From contig NZ_JAJHNP010000005.1 of assembly GCF_020819595.1 (NCBI RefSeq), positions 424,614 to 488,613 on the forward strand: a DNA stretch of 64,000 bases. The letters are read 5' to 3'. Source of the stretch: Streptomyces barringtoniae. GTDB taxonomy: Bacteria; Actinomycetota; Actinomycetes; Streptomycetales; Streptomycetaceae. The notes under the pieces were generated by a model. The model made no database searches. It was not told the DNA's origin and saw nothing but the letters and a program-made list of their open reading frames with translations. This document shows positions 44,703 to 53,627 of this stretch, piece by piece (the first letter of the stretch is position 1; every line of letters begins with the position of its first letter). Both the position numbers and the translations under genes were made by a program.

Positions 44703-47700
44703 ATGTCGCTGCTGTCAGAGGTGCGTCTGCCGCTGCCGCTGTCGGCGCCGCTCACCGGCGGTTCGGGGTGTGGGGTGACCGCCGGTGTGCGCGCGGCCGC
44801 GCATGTGGCCGCGAAGCTGCTCGGGCTGGAGCGGAGGGATGTGTGGTCCCGTTCGGGGCGCTGCCACATCGAGGTGCGGGGGGTGCGGGGTCCTCGCGGG
44901 ATGTCGGTGGGCCGGAGCGTGGAGCGTGCACTCGAGGAGCACCCCGGTGTGCTGTGGGCGCGAGTGAACGCCGCGGCGGAGCGGGTCGTCGTGGAGCTGG
45001 CCTCGCCGCCCCCGCCGCAGCAGGAGCTGATCGAGATCGTCGTCCGGGCGGAGGCCCGTGAGGCCGCCGCCCCCGCTGAGCCGGGAGCGTACGACGAATG
45101 GTGCCCCCAACCGCTCCATCCGTGCGAAGGTCCGCGCTGGCGATCGGCGGTTCCGGTCCTGGCGGCGGACATCGCGGGGCTCCTGCTCACGGCTGCCACG
45201 CGCGTGTCGCCGTGGACTCCGCTGCCGGCGGAGGTGGGGGCGCTGGCCAGTGCCGCGCTGTGCCACCCGTGGCTGCGCAGGCTGGTGACGCCGGCCCTCA
45301 CCGGGCATGAGCGCACGGAGTCGGTGCTGCCGGTGCTGAACGCCATGGTCCAGGGCGTGGCCACGCGCGGCGGAGGGCTGGTGCTCGACGTCGTGCAGCG
45401 CGTGGCGCAGTGGCGGGAGGCGAACGCCGCCCTGGAGGCGTGGTCCCTGGCGGAGCCGCGGCTGGTGCCGGGGCCGGAGCACGCACGCGCCGAGCCGATC
45501 GTGGTGGAACGGCCGCAGGCTCACGAGGACGTGACCCTGCGCTACGCCCGACAGGCCATGGGGGCCGGCGCGGCCGTAGGCGCCCTGACCACGCCGTACG
45601 CCGGGCCGCGGCGTGCGCTGGCGGTGGCCCTGTCCAGCATGCCGAAGGCGCCGCACGCCGGACGGGAAGGCTTCGCCACCACCCTGGGCAGGTTCCTCGC
45701 CCTGCGTGGCGTCGTGGCCATGGACCGCAGCGCGCTGCGCCGCCTGGGGCAGGTGGACACCGTGCTCCTGGACGCGGACGTGCTGCGCAGCCGCCGCTAC
45801 GAACCGACCGAACTGGTGCTGCTCGACGGCGCCGGACCCGAGCAGGTCTCCGACCGGCTCTTCGCCCTTTTCGACCCGGCCGCGCCTGCGCAGGTCCACT
45901 GCGACGGCGAGGGCTGGGCGCTCGGCCCGCTGGAGGAGCTGGATCTGGCCGGCCGCACCGGGCGCCGGGCCGCGGACCGGCTGCGGCAGCGCGGCAGTGA
46001 ACGGGTGCTGGGCCTGGCCCTCCGGCGCCGCCTGGTCGCCGTGGCGGGGGTGGAGATGCAGACGCTTCCGGGGGCGCAGGCTCTGGCGGCGGCGGCCCGC
46101 AGGTCCGGTCTCCGCGTCGTCCTCGCAGGCGACCAGCCCTGCCCGGAGCTGGGATTCGCCGATGCGATGGTGCCCACGGGGGGCCACCTGGTGGCGTCGG
46201 TGCGCGCGTTGCAGGCGGACGGTGCCGTGGTGCTGCTGGTATCGGGGAACCGCCGTGCCCTCGGGGCGTCCGACTGCGGCATCGGGGTCCACCGGGAGGG
46301 GGAGCCGCCGGCCTGGGGCGCACACCTGCTCGTCGGCACCGACCTGGACACGGTCGCCCTGATCCTGACCGGAGCCGGCGTGGCCCGCCAGGTCGACCGG
46401 GACAGTGCGCTGCTGGCCGCGAGCGGCAGCGGCATCGGGGCGGTCGCGGCGATGCGGGCAGCGGCCGCACAGGCGTGCTCGCGGGGACAGGCGGCGTGCA
46501 ACACCGCCGGGGGAATCGCCTTCTGCCTGGGCGCCTGGCGCGCCCGGCAGCTGGTCTCACGCCCCGTCACTCCCGCCGTGGAGACCGTGCCCTGGCATCT
46601 GATGCCGTCCGCGCGGGTCCTGGAGCGACTGCGCTCGAGCAGCGACGGGCTGCCGGAGGAGGAAGCGGCCTCGCGGGCCAAGGGGCCGTGGCGAACCGGC
46701 ACGCCGCGGACCACCCTGCCGTCGGCGTTCATCGAAGAGCTGGCCAACCCGCTGACACCGGTGCTCGCCGGCGGGGCGGCCCTGGCGGCCGCCGTCGGAT
46801 CGAGCGCGGACGCGGCGCTGGTCGCCTTGATCACCGCGGCGTCGGCGCTGGTCGGCGGGGTGCAGCGGGTGCGGACCGAGCGCGCTCTCGCCGAGTTGAC
46901 CGCCCGCTCCGCGGTCGGGGCACGGGTGCGACGCGGGGGACGCGTGCGGCTGGTCACCGCGGAGGACCTGGTGCCGGGGGACGTCGTCCTCCTCGGGCCC
47001 GAGGACGTGGTGCCCGCCGACTGCCGACTGCTGGAGACCGAAGGGCTTGAGGTGGACGAGTCGTCGCTGACCGGCGAGTCCCTGCCCGTCCCCAAGGATC
47101 CGGCTCCGGTGGCCGCCGCGCAGCTCACCGACCGCTCCTCGATGCTCTACGAGGGCACCACCGTCTCGGCCGGGCAGGCGGTCGTCGTGGTCGTGGCCAC
47201 CGGGGCGGCCACCGAGGTCGGGCGCACCATGGCCAGTGCGCGGGAGGCGGCCCCGGTGACCGGGGTCGAGGCACGGCTGTCGTCGCTGACCAGGGCCAGT
47301 CTGCCCGTGGCGGCGGCCTCCGCGGCGGCGGTGGCCGGGGCCGGGCTGCTGCACGGGCGCCCGCTGGCGGAGAGCCTGACCTCGGCGGTCAACCTGGCCG
47401 TCGCCTCGGTCCCCGAGGGGCTGCCCTTCCTGGTCAACGCGGCACAGCTGGCCTCCGCGCGACGCCTGGCCGAGCACGGCGCGCTGGTGCGCAACCCGCG
47501 CACGATCGAGGCGCTGGGCCGGGCCGATGTGCTGTGCTTCGACAAGACCGGCACCCTCACCGAAGGTCATCTCCAGCTCGTCGCCGTCGGCGACGGGGAG
47601 CGGACCCTCCCCCTCGGCCGGCTCGGCCCGCGGCACAAGGCGGTCCTGGCCGCCGCGCTCCGTGCCACCCCCGCCGCCCGGCACTCCGAACCCCTGGCCC

Positions 47701-49295
47701 ACCAGACCGACCGGGCGGTGGACGAGGGGGCCCGCCGGGCACGGGTATCGCCCGGCCGCGGCGCACCCCGCTGGCGGCGCACCGGCACCCTGCCCTTCGA
47801 CCCGTCCCGCGCCTACCACGCCACGGCAGGCCGTACCGCCGGGTCCACCCTGCTCAGCATCAAGGGCGCACCGGAGACGGTGCTGGCCCGCTGCCGCCGC
47901 AGACGCCTGGAGGGGGCGGAGACCGTGCTGGACGACGCCGGGCACAAGGCGCTCACCCGGGCGACCGACGAGCTCGCCGCTGCCGGCCGCCGCGTCCTCG
48001 CCGTCGCCGAACGAACCCTGCGGCCGGACGAAGAACTCACCGATGACGCGGTGCACGACCTGGTCTTCACCGGTTTCCTCGTGCTGGCCGACCCGGTGCG
48101 CCCCGGGGCGGCACCGGCCACCGCCCGGCTGCGCGCGGCCGGGGTGCACACGATCCTGCTCACCGGTGACCATGCCGCCACCGCAGAGGCCATCGCGGCC
48201 TCGGTCACGGGCGATCCGGACCAGACCGTGTGCACCGGGCCGGAGTTGGACGAGCTCGACGACGACGCGCTCGATGCGCTGCTGCCGATGGTGAGCGTGG
48301 TCGCCCGGTGCACTCCGCGCCACAAGGTCCGCATCGTCGAGGCGTTCCAGCGTCTGGGCCGCGTCGTGGCGATGACCGGCGACGGTGCCAACGACGCCCC
48401 CGCCATCCGCCTCGCCGACGTCGGCATCGCCCTGGGGCGGCGTGGCACCCCCGCGGCCACGGCCGCCGCCGATCTGGTCATCGGTGACGACCGTCTGGAG
48501 ACGATCGTCACCGCCCTGACCGAGGGCCGGGCGATGTGGACCTCCGTGAGGACCGCGCTGGCCATTCTGATCGGCGGCAACCTCGGCGAGGTCACCTTCA
48601 GCGTCCTCGCCTCCGCGCTGGCCGGCAGTTCACCGCTGAGCGCCCGCCAGATCATGCTGGTCAACCTCCTCACCGACCTCGCCCCCGCGCTCTCCATCGC
48701 CGTACGCACTCCGGCCGAAAGCACCGGGGAACAACTGCTCCAGGAGGGCCCCCACCAGTCGCTGGGCACCGCACTCACCGAGGAGATGCTGCAACGCGGG
48801 CTCACCACCGCTCTCGGCGCGGGGCTGGCCTGGACGGCCGCCCGCTTCACCGGCACCCAGCGCCGTGCCGCCACCGCCGCGCTGGCCGCCGTGGTCGGAA
48901 CCCAGCTCGCTCAGACACTCACCAGCGGTGGCGCGGACCGCCAGGTGCTCGCCGCCACGATCGGATCGGCCGCCGTTCTCGTCGGCATCATCCAGACACC
49001 GGGCATCAGCCGGTTCTTCGGCTCCACACCCCTCGGCCCCGTCGGCTGGGGCATCGCCCTGGCGGCGATCACGACCGCCACTCTCCTCCATCCGGCGCTG
49101 AAGACGCTCTCGTGGCGCCTGGCTGCCGCGGGCTGGCTGCCCTCTGTGGCCGATGGGCCGGACGAGAACGTGGAGGCGGCGCCACTGCCGTCGGCCACCG
49201 CCGCACTGGCCGCGACTCCGGTCACTTGGCTGGGCGGCGCGCTGTCCCGCCTCAGCCGCCTTGCACCCGGTCCCGGCGTGCTGCCCGGACCGTGA
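44703..49295 (+). CDS. CtpI-type cation-transporting P-type ATPase with degenerate N-terminal half
   Basis: This 1530-residue protein is about twice the usual size. The C-terminal half has every P-type motif: TGES at 790-793, PEGL from 904, the phosphorylated Asp947 in FDKTGTLTEG, the nucleotide-domain KGAPE (IKGAPETVL), and the hinge MTGDGANDAPAIRLADVGIAL with Asp at 1227, followed by four or more helices. The N-terminal 650 residues look like a decayed copy: VDTVLLDADVLRSRR stands where DKTGT is expected, and RSGLRVVLAGDQPCPELGF where the TGD hinge would be. Mycobacterial CtpI has the same long build. It probably pumps a cation (calcium- or magnesium-type by motif, unproven). The ATG at 44703 follows GGAGG. 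Confidence 0.93.
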   Translation: MSLLSEVRLPLPLSAPLTGGSGCGVTAGVRAAAHVAAKLLGLERRDVWSRSGRCHIEVRGVRGPRGMSVGRSVERALEEHPGVLWARVNAAAERVVVELASPPPPQQELIEIVVRAEAREAAAPAEPGAYDEWCPQPLHPCEGPRWRSAVPVLAADIAGLLLTAATRVSPWTPLPAEVGALASAALCHPWLRRLVTPALTGHERTESVLPVLNAMVQGVATRGGGLVLDVVQRVAQWREANAALEAWSLAEPRLVPGPEHARAEPIVVERPQAHEDVTLRYARQAMGAGAAVGALTTPYAGPRRALAVALSSMPKAPHAGREGFATTLGRFLALRGVVAMDRSALRRLGQVDTVLLDADVLRSRRYEPTELVLLDGAGPEQVSDRLFALFDPAAPAQVHCDGEGWALGPLEELDLAGRTGRRAADRLRQRGSERVLGLALRRRLVAVAGVEMQTLPGAQALAAAARRSGLRVVLAGDQPCPELGFADAMVPTGGHLVASVRALQADGAVVLLVSGNRRALGASDCGIGVHREGEPPAWGAHLLVGTDLDTVALILTGAGVARQVDRDSALLAASGSGIGAVAAMRAAAAQACSRGQAACNTAGGIAFCLGAWRARQLVSRPVTPAVETVPWHLMPSARVLERLRSSSDGLPEEEAASRAKGPWRTGTPRTTLPSAFIEELANPLTPVLAGGAALAAAVGSSADAALVALITAASALVGGVQRVRTERALAELTARSAVGARVRRGGRVRLVTAEDLVPGDVVLLGPEDVVPADCRLLETEGLEVDESSLTGESLPVPKDPAPVAAAQLTDRSSMLYEGTTVSAGQAVVVVVATGAATEVGRTMASAREAAPVTGVEARLSSLTRASLPVAAASAAAVAGAGLLHGRPLAESLTSAVNLAVASVPEGLPFLVNAAQLASARRLAEHGALVRNPRTIEALGRADVLCFDKTGTLTEGHLQLVAVGDGERTLPLGRLGPRHKAVLAAALRATPAARHSEPLAHQTDRAVDEGARRARVSPGRGAPRWRRTGTLPFDPSRAYHATAGRTAGSTLLSIKGAPETVLARCRRRRLEGAETVLDDAGHKALTRATDELAAAGRRVLAVAERTLRPDEELTDDAVHDLVFTGFLVLADPVRPGAAPATARLRAAGVHTILLTGDHAATAEAIAASVTGDPDQTVCTGPELDELDDDALDALLPMVSVVARCTPRHKVRIVEAFQRLGRVVAMTGDGANDAPAIRLADVGIALGRRGTPAATAAADLVIGDDRLETIVTALTEGRAMWTSVRTALAILIGGNLGEVTFSVLASALAGSSPLSARQIMLVNLLTDLAPALSIAVRTPAESTGEQLLQEGPHQSLGTALTEEMLQRGLTTALGAGLAWTAARFTGTQRRAATAALAAVVGTQLAQTLTSGGADRQVLAATIGSAAVLVGIIQTPGISRFFGSTPLGPVGWGIALAAITTATLLHPALKTLSWRLAAAGWLPSVADGPDENVEAAPLPSATAALAATPVTWLGGALSRLSRLAPGPGVLPGP

Positions 49296-49471
49296 CGGCA
49301 CCCCTTCCCCACCACGCCCGACGACGGCCGCCCCACACACCGGCGGAGCTGGAGTCACCACATGTTTACCCGGGGTCCGTCCAAAGTGCGTCTCGGGGGC
49401 ACCTGCAGCGCAGGAAAAGGCTGCATTGTCTGGTTCCGGACATCCGTATCCAGAACAGAAAGTCAGCAGAC

Positions 49472-49606
49472 ATGGCCGAGATACTGGCAACCGTGGCAAT
49501 GAAGATAGTGGTTGCGCTCGCTGAGGCGATCATCCTGCGCCTCGTGTGGCAGCTGTGGTCCGCCTACTCGCCCGCTCTGCGCAGGGCCTTCGCCCCGGCC
49601 GCGTAG
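49472..49606 (+). CDS. possible 44-residue amphipathic peptide
   Basis: An ATG at 49472 opens a short frame: MAEILATVAMKIVVALAEA, then a hydrophobic helix ending LWSAYSPALRRAFAPAA. It could be one membrane-associated helix. The ribosome site (AGAAAG) is weak. It lies after the ATPase gene and converges with the lasso cyclase relic. Not recognised. Confidence 0.4.
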   Translation: MAEILATVAMKIVVALAEAIILRLVWQLWSAYSPALRRAFAPAA

Positions 49607-49839
49607 CATCCCGGCGCCCGGCACCACCCACCCAACACCGCGAGACGCACTCCGCCGCACTCGCCGGCAGTCAGCTCCCCCGGATTCCAGCGTCCCATCA
49701 ACCACGGCCGGCCGGACGCATGCGGGAGGCTTTCGGCGGCGTGTGGAAGAGCCGTGGCCGCCACGGCTGCCGCTTCGTCCGTATCGGGCAGCACCACGAA
49801 CCAGGTGGGCACCGCGGCGAGCAACGCAGGGCTGTTCAT
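49564..49839 (-). pseudogene. lasso-peptide cyclase (AsnB-like), N-terminal relic
   Basis: The frame from ATG 49839 reads WFVVLPDTDEAAAVAATAL, then LPHASGRPWLMGRWNPGEL and VRLAVLG. The PHASGRPWLxGRW pattern is typical of the start of the asparagine-synthetase-like macrolactam synthetases of lasso peptides. After about 68 residues similarity ends and the frame stops at 49564; a complete enzyme has roughly 600 residues. It lies 158 bases downstream of the precursor gene in the order (A then C) usual for actinobacterial lasso clusters. The adenylating domain is missing, so this copy cannot close the ring. Confidence 0.72.
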
Positions 49840-49997
49840 GGACTCACGTACCTCCGGCCGAGGGCGCGCCCGCCGATGCGGGATGGACAGGCCGGGGGGA
49901 GCGGCGGCGGACAGTCGGTGACCACCCTCCGCCGCCATGCACGGGCCCCGGTCACCTCACGCCAAAAGGACGAGAGAAGGGCCCGTTCGCCTAGCGG

Positions 49998-50105
49998 TCA
50001 GATGAGCTGGTGACCGCCGGTGAGGTCCATGGCGGTACCGCCGGCCAGGCCCGTCGTCTTGCGTAAACCGCCGGCCTTGGTGAGGGTCGGACGCTCGTAC
50101 GTCAT
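49998..50105 (-). CDS. lasso-peptide precursor, lagmysin-like
   Basis: The minus-strand ATG at 50105, behind AAAGGA, opens a 35-residue frame too short for usual gene finders. The leader MTYERPTLTKAGGLRKTTG fits the lasso leader rule YxxPxLxxxGx[FL]xxxTx, with Thr at position -2 before the cleavage site. The core would be LAGGTAMDLTGGHQLI: 16 residues, a Leu1-to-Asp8 macrolactam ring, then an eight-residue tail. By recollection it resembles lagmysin (also LAG..., Asp8, GGH near the end). Leu14 is a TTA codon (50064-50066 on the plus strand), so translation should depend on bldA. The protease, leader-binding and transport genes are not adjacent, and the cyclase next door is truncated. Confidence 0.88.
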   Translation of the reverse strand: MTYERPTLTKAGGLRKTTGLAGGTAMDLTGGHQLI

Positions 50106-51028
50106 GGCCACACATCCTTTCGTTCACGACGACATCAGCTATCGCCGTTTGCGTCGTTTGAAGAGAACGTCGGCACAGGTACCTGCTCAAATCAGCCTGC
50201 TTCCACCGCGGTTCCGGACCCGCGGACGGCCAATTCGGAATGCACCACCGAGAACCGCACACCAGGTAATTGCTGCAGGCTTCAACCATAGAAGTTGCAA
50301 GCATTGGCCTACGTTTTCGGTCGGTTCTCCAGGTAATCTGCATCTCTCCAAGGGGAATTGGTGAGAACTGGAAATGGCCCTGGTCATCCGGGGCGGGTTT
50401 CGTGTCGGCATCTGTTGGCCGACATGCGGGCCTCCCCAAAACGTGTCCCGCTCATCCAGTCCTGCCGGGCCTGTTGGGTATCGTCCTGGGTGCGTCCGGC
50501 GAAGTTCCACCACATATCGAATTCCGCCGCCGTTTCCACAGGTCAGTGCCGCTCGGCGCGGCTTCCGGCCAGCGAAACGCCGGCATCGGTCGCCGCGAGG
50601 GAGCGCTTGGCTGTCGCCCGGAGTTCTCTGACGCCACCACCTGGCTGCCGCCTCGGTGCGGCACCTCCGCTCACTCCTGGAGCGCCACCTCCACCTGGCG
50701 CCCGGCAGCCGACGGCTGAGTTGCCTCGGCCGCAAGGCGATCGACGGCTTACGGGCGGCGGACCGGACCGGCACCCCTTGCCCGGCTCGATCAGCGCCGC
50801 CGCCCAACCCGATCACGGCGCTCACCGGATCCGTCCGGGGCATCTGGGGGACCGCCAAGTGGATGACGTGCGGGCTCCCTGTCCTCGCCCGGAACAAGGG
50901 AAAAGGACCCAACCGCCCCGAGGCTCGCAGGGTTGAATCAGGGAGATAAGTGGCAACTCGCCACCTATACAGACAGACTGGACCCGCCGGTTCGTGATCA
51001 GGAACATCCACGTTCCAGAGGAGAGCGC
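50106..51028. other. 920-base region between lasso precursor and diaminopropionate operon
   Basis: No confident gene. The part at 50110-50360 is less GC-rich than its surroundings and probably holds the promoter of the lasso precursor. Short frames on both strands have no family features. The inverted repeat at 50950-50964 and a TATACA at 50966 are candidate control elements for the operon starting at 51029. Confidence 0.55.
50950..50964. promoter_or_regulatory. inverted repeat GTGGC-AACTC-GCCAC, possible operator
   Basis: Five-base arms around a five-base centre, 65-80 bases upstream of the first operon gene and touching a possible -10 TATACA at 50966-50971. Could bind a regulator of the diaminopropionate operon. 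Confidence 0.4.
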
Positions 51029-53614
51029 ATGGCGGATCAGTCCTCCGAAGTCCTGTCGGAGCCGGACGAACCTGCGGTCGTCCTGAGCGGCGCCGCCCCC
51101 AGAGGGACGGAGACCGAGCGGGAGCTCGCGCAGGCGCTGGCCGGCCTATTGGGCGCTGAGCGTGTTCCGGTCGACAGTCATTTCTTCGCCGATCTCGGCG
51201 CCAACTCCCTGGTCATGGCCCAGTTCTGCGCGCGGATACGGAAGAGAGCGGATCTGCCGTCGCCGTCCATGAGGGACATCTATCAGCACCCCACGATCCG
51301 AAGCCTCGCGGCGGCTCTCGGAGAGGCTGCTCCCGCTCGCGTCGATGCGGTGGACGCCCCGCCGTCGCCGGCGCACGTGCCGTCGCCGACTCCGGGGCCG
51401 GCCAGGCGCCGGTGGAACCATCTTCTCTGCGGAACGTTCCAGTTGCTGGTCTTCCTGAGCTACTCCCTCGTCTCCGGATTCGTCACCGCCGCGGGTTACG
51501 AGTGGATCGCCACCGGTTCGGGCCTGGTCCACATCTACCTGCGGTCGTTGCTGTTCGGAGGCATCGGGTTCGTCGCGCTGTGTGCGTTCCCGGTCCTCGC
51601 GAAATGGCTTCTCATCGGCCGTTGGCGACCGGGCGAGTTCCCCGTCTGGGGCCTGACGTACCTGCGCTTCTGGCTCGTCAAGGCGCTGCTCCACGCGAAC
51701 CCGATGGTCTTCCTCACCGGCACTCCGCTGTACGTGCTGTATCTGCGGGCCCTCGGCGCACGCATCGGCAAGGGAGTCACGATCCTCTCCCACTCCGTCC
51801 CGGTCTGCACCGACCTGCTGACGATCGGCGCGGGCACGGTGATCCGCAAGGACTCGTTCTTCCTCGGCTACCGGGCCCACGCGGGACACATCCAGACCGG
51901 CCGGATCACGCTCGGCCGCGATGCCTTCGTCGGCGAGAAGACCGTCCTCGACATCGACACGTCGATGGGCCACGGTGCCCAGCTCGGCCATGCGTCCGCC
52001 CTGCACCGCGGCCAGGCGGTCCCGGACGGTGAGCACTGGCACGGATCTCCGGCGGAGCCCACGCGGGTCGACTACGTCAGGGTCGCTCCGGCCGGATGCG
52101 GCACCGCGCGCCGGGCCTGGTTCGGCCTCGGCACCCTGGTGCAGCTGTTCCTCCTGTACATCCCACTGGTCGTCGGCGGTGCGTACATGTTCTTCACCGA
52201 GGTACCGGCGATCGGCAAGCGACTCGACCCGCGGACGGCCGCACTGTCCCGGTCGGAACTGCTCCCCGACGCGCTGGTGCTCTCCCTCGTGCTGTTCTTC
52301 GGGTGCGCCGCCCTGGGGCTGGTGGTCCTGTGCACCGTGCCGCGTCTGCTGGGTCTGTTCGTCAAGCCCGACCAGGTCTATCCGCTCTACGGCTTCCACT
52401 ACGCGCTGCACCGGGCCACGGCTCGCATGACGAACGTCAGGTTCTTCGCCTGGCTCTTCGGTGACAGCTCCTACATCGTGCACTACCTCCGCGGACTCGG
52501 GTACGACCTGTCGCGGGTCGAGCAGACCGGGTCGAACTTCGGCACCGAGGTGCAGCACGAGACGCCGCTTCTGGTCTCCGTCGGCAGCGGAACGATGGTC
52601 GCCGACGGACTCTCGATCGTCAACGCGGACTTCTCCAGTACGTCCTTCCGGCTGTCCAGGGTGTCGATCGGGCCGCACAACTTCCTGGGCAACAACATCG
52701 CCTATCCCGCAGGCGGCAGGACGGGGGGCAACTGCCTGCTCGCGACCAAGGTGATGATTCCCCTCGACGGCGAGGTCCGCGAAGGCGTGGGGCTCCTCGG
52801 CTCACCGTGCTTCGAAATCCCCCGAACGGTGGACCGGGACGCACGGTTCGACCATCTGAGGACAGGCCACACATTCCGCCGCCGGCTCGCCGCGAAGAAC
52901 CGCTACAACCTTCGCTCCATGGCGCTCATGCTGCTCGTGCGATGGCTGCACACCTTCGCGCTCACCCTGTTCGGTCTCGTCTCGGTGGACCTGTACGGCG
53001 TGATCGGACACGTGGTGATCGCCGGATACCTGGCGATCACACTCGGCTTCTCCACCGTGTACTTCATCCTGGTGGAGCGCTGCATCACGTCGTTCCGTGC
53101 GCTGCGCCCCCGGTTGTGCTCCATCTACGACCCGTACTTCTGGTGGCACGAGCGGCTGTGGAAGGTCCCGGACCACTTCCTCAACCTCTTCAACGGCACC
53201 CCCTTCAAGAGCCTGGTCTGGCGGCTGCTGGGCGTGCGCATCGGCATCAGGGTGTTCGACGACGGCTGCTATCTGACCGAGCGGACGCTCGCCGCCATCG
53301 GCGACGACTGCACCCTCAACGCCGGCAGCAAGATCCAGTGCCACTCGCAGGAGGACGGCACCTTCAAGTCCGACGGCACCACGCTCGGCGCCGGATGCAC
53401 GCTGGGCGTCGGCGCCCATGTGCACTACGGCGTGACCATGGGCGACGGCTCGGTGCTGGCACCCGATTCCTTCCTCATGAAGGGTGAGGAAGTCCCCCGG
53501 AACGCACACTGGGGCGGCAATCCCGCGGTGGACATGCCGGAGAGCGGCAACCGGTCCACCGGTGTCGGCCGGGGAACGTCAACATCCAACTCCACCACAG
53601 CGACGAAGAGTTGA
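51029..53614 (+). CDS. Pls/PosA-type membrane synthetase module lacking an adenylation domain (T-TM-C1-TM-C2-TM-C3)
   Basis: The 861-residue protein begins with a carrier domain (residues about 30-105): DSHFFADLGANSLVMAQF contains the phosphopantetheine serine. Then come three units, each a pair of membrane helices followed by a left-handed beta-helix acetyltransferase-like domain: helices near 135-190 and C1 around ARIGKGVTILSHSVPVCTD; helices near 370-440 and C2 around SNFGTEVQHETPLLVSVGSG; helices near 630-690 and C3 around GDDCTLNAGSKIQCHSQEDG. This is the C-terminal architecture of epsilon-poly-lysine synthetase (Pls), where the C domains join monomers at the membrane. Pls itself has an N-terminal adenylation domain; here it is absent and the next gene supplies one. 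AGAGGAG precedes the ATG. First gene of a five-gene operon. The monomer is inferred to be diaminopropionate from sbnA and sbnB downstream. Confidence 0.9.
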   Translation: MADQSSEVLSEPDEPAVVLSGAAPRGTETERELAQALAGLLGAERVPVDSHFFADLGANSLVMAQFCARIRKRADLPSPSMRDIYQHPTIRSLAAALGEAAPARVDAVDAPPSPAHVPSPTPGPARRRWNHLLCGTFQLLVFLSYSLVSGFVTAAGYEWIATGSGLVHIYLRSLLFGGIGFVALCAFPVLAKWLLIGRWRPGEFPVWGLTYLRFWLVKALLHANPMVFLTGTPLYVLYLRALGARIGKGVTILSHSVPVCTDLLTIGAGTVIRKDSFFLGYRAHAGHIQTGRITLGRDAFVGEKTVLDIDTSMGHGAQLGHASALHRGQAVPDGEHWHGSPAEPTRVDYVRVAPAGCGTARRAWFGLGTLVQLFLLYIPLVVGGAYMFFTEVPAIGKRLDPRTAALSRSELLPDALVLSLVLFFGCAALGLVVLCTVPRLLGLFVKPDQVYPLYGFHYALHRATARMTNVRFFAWLFGDSSYIVHYLRGLGYDLSRVEQTGSNFGTEVQHETPLLVSVGSGTMVADGLSIVNADFSSTSFRLSRVSIGPHNFLGNNIAYPAGGRTGGNCLLATKVMIPLDGEVREGVGLLGSPCFEIPRTVDRDARFDHLRTGHTFRRRLAAKNRYNLRSMALMLLVRWLHTFALTLFGLVSVDLYGVIGHVVIAGYLAITLGFSTVYFILVERCITSFRALRPRLCSIYDPYFWWHERLWKVPDHFLNLFNGTPFKSLVWRLLGVRIGIRVFDDGCYLTERTLAAIGDDCTLNAGSKIQCHSQEDGTFKSDGTTLGAGCTLGVGAHVHYGVTMGDGSVLAPDSFLMKGEEVPRNAHWGGNPAVDMPESGNRSTGVGRGTSTSNSTTATKS

Positions 53615-53627
53615 GGAAGGCCATTCG

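Noticed and set aside
48536..49606. 356-residue frame ending in the 44-residue peptide
   Set aside because: Most of it is a shadow of the P-type ATPase; only the last 44 codons lie outside that gene.
50187..51011. 274-residue minus-strand frame upstream of the lasso precursor
   Set aside because: No domain features, mixed codon use, and it spans a likely promoter region.
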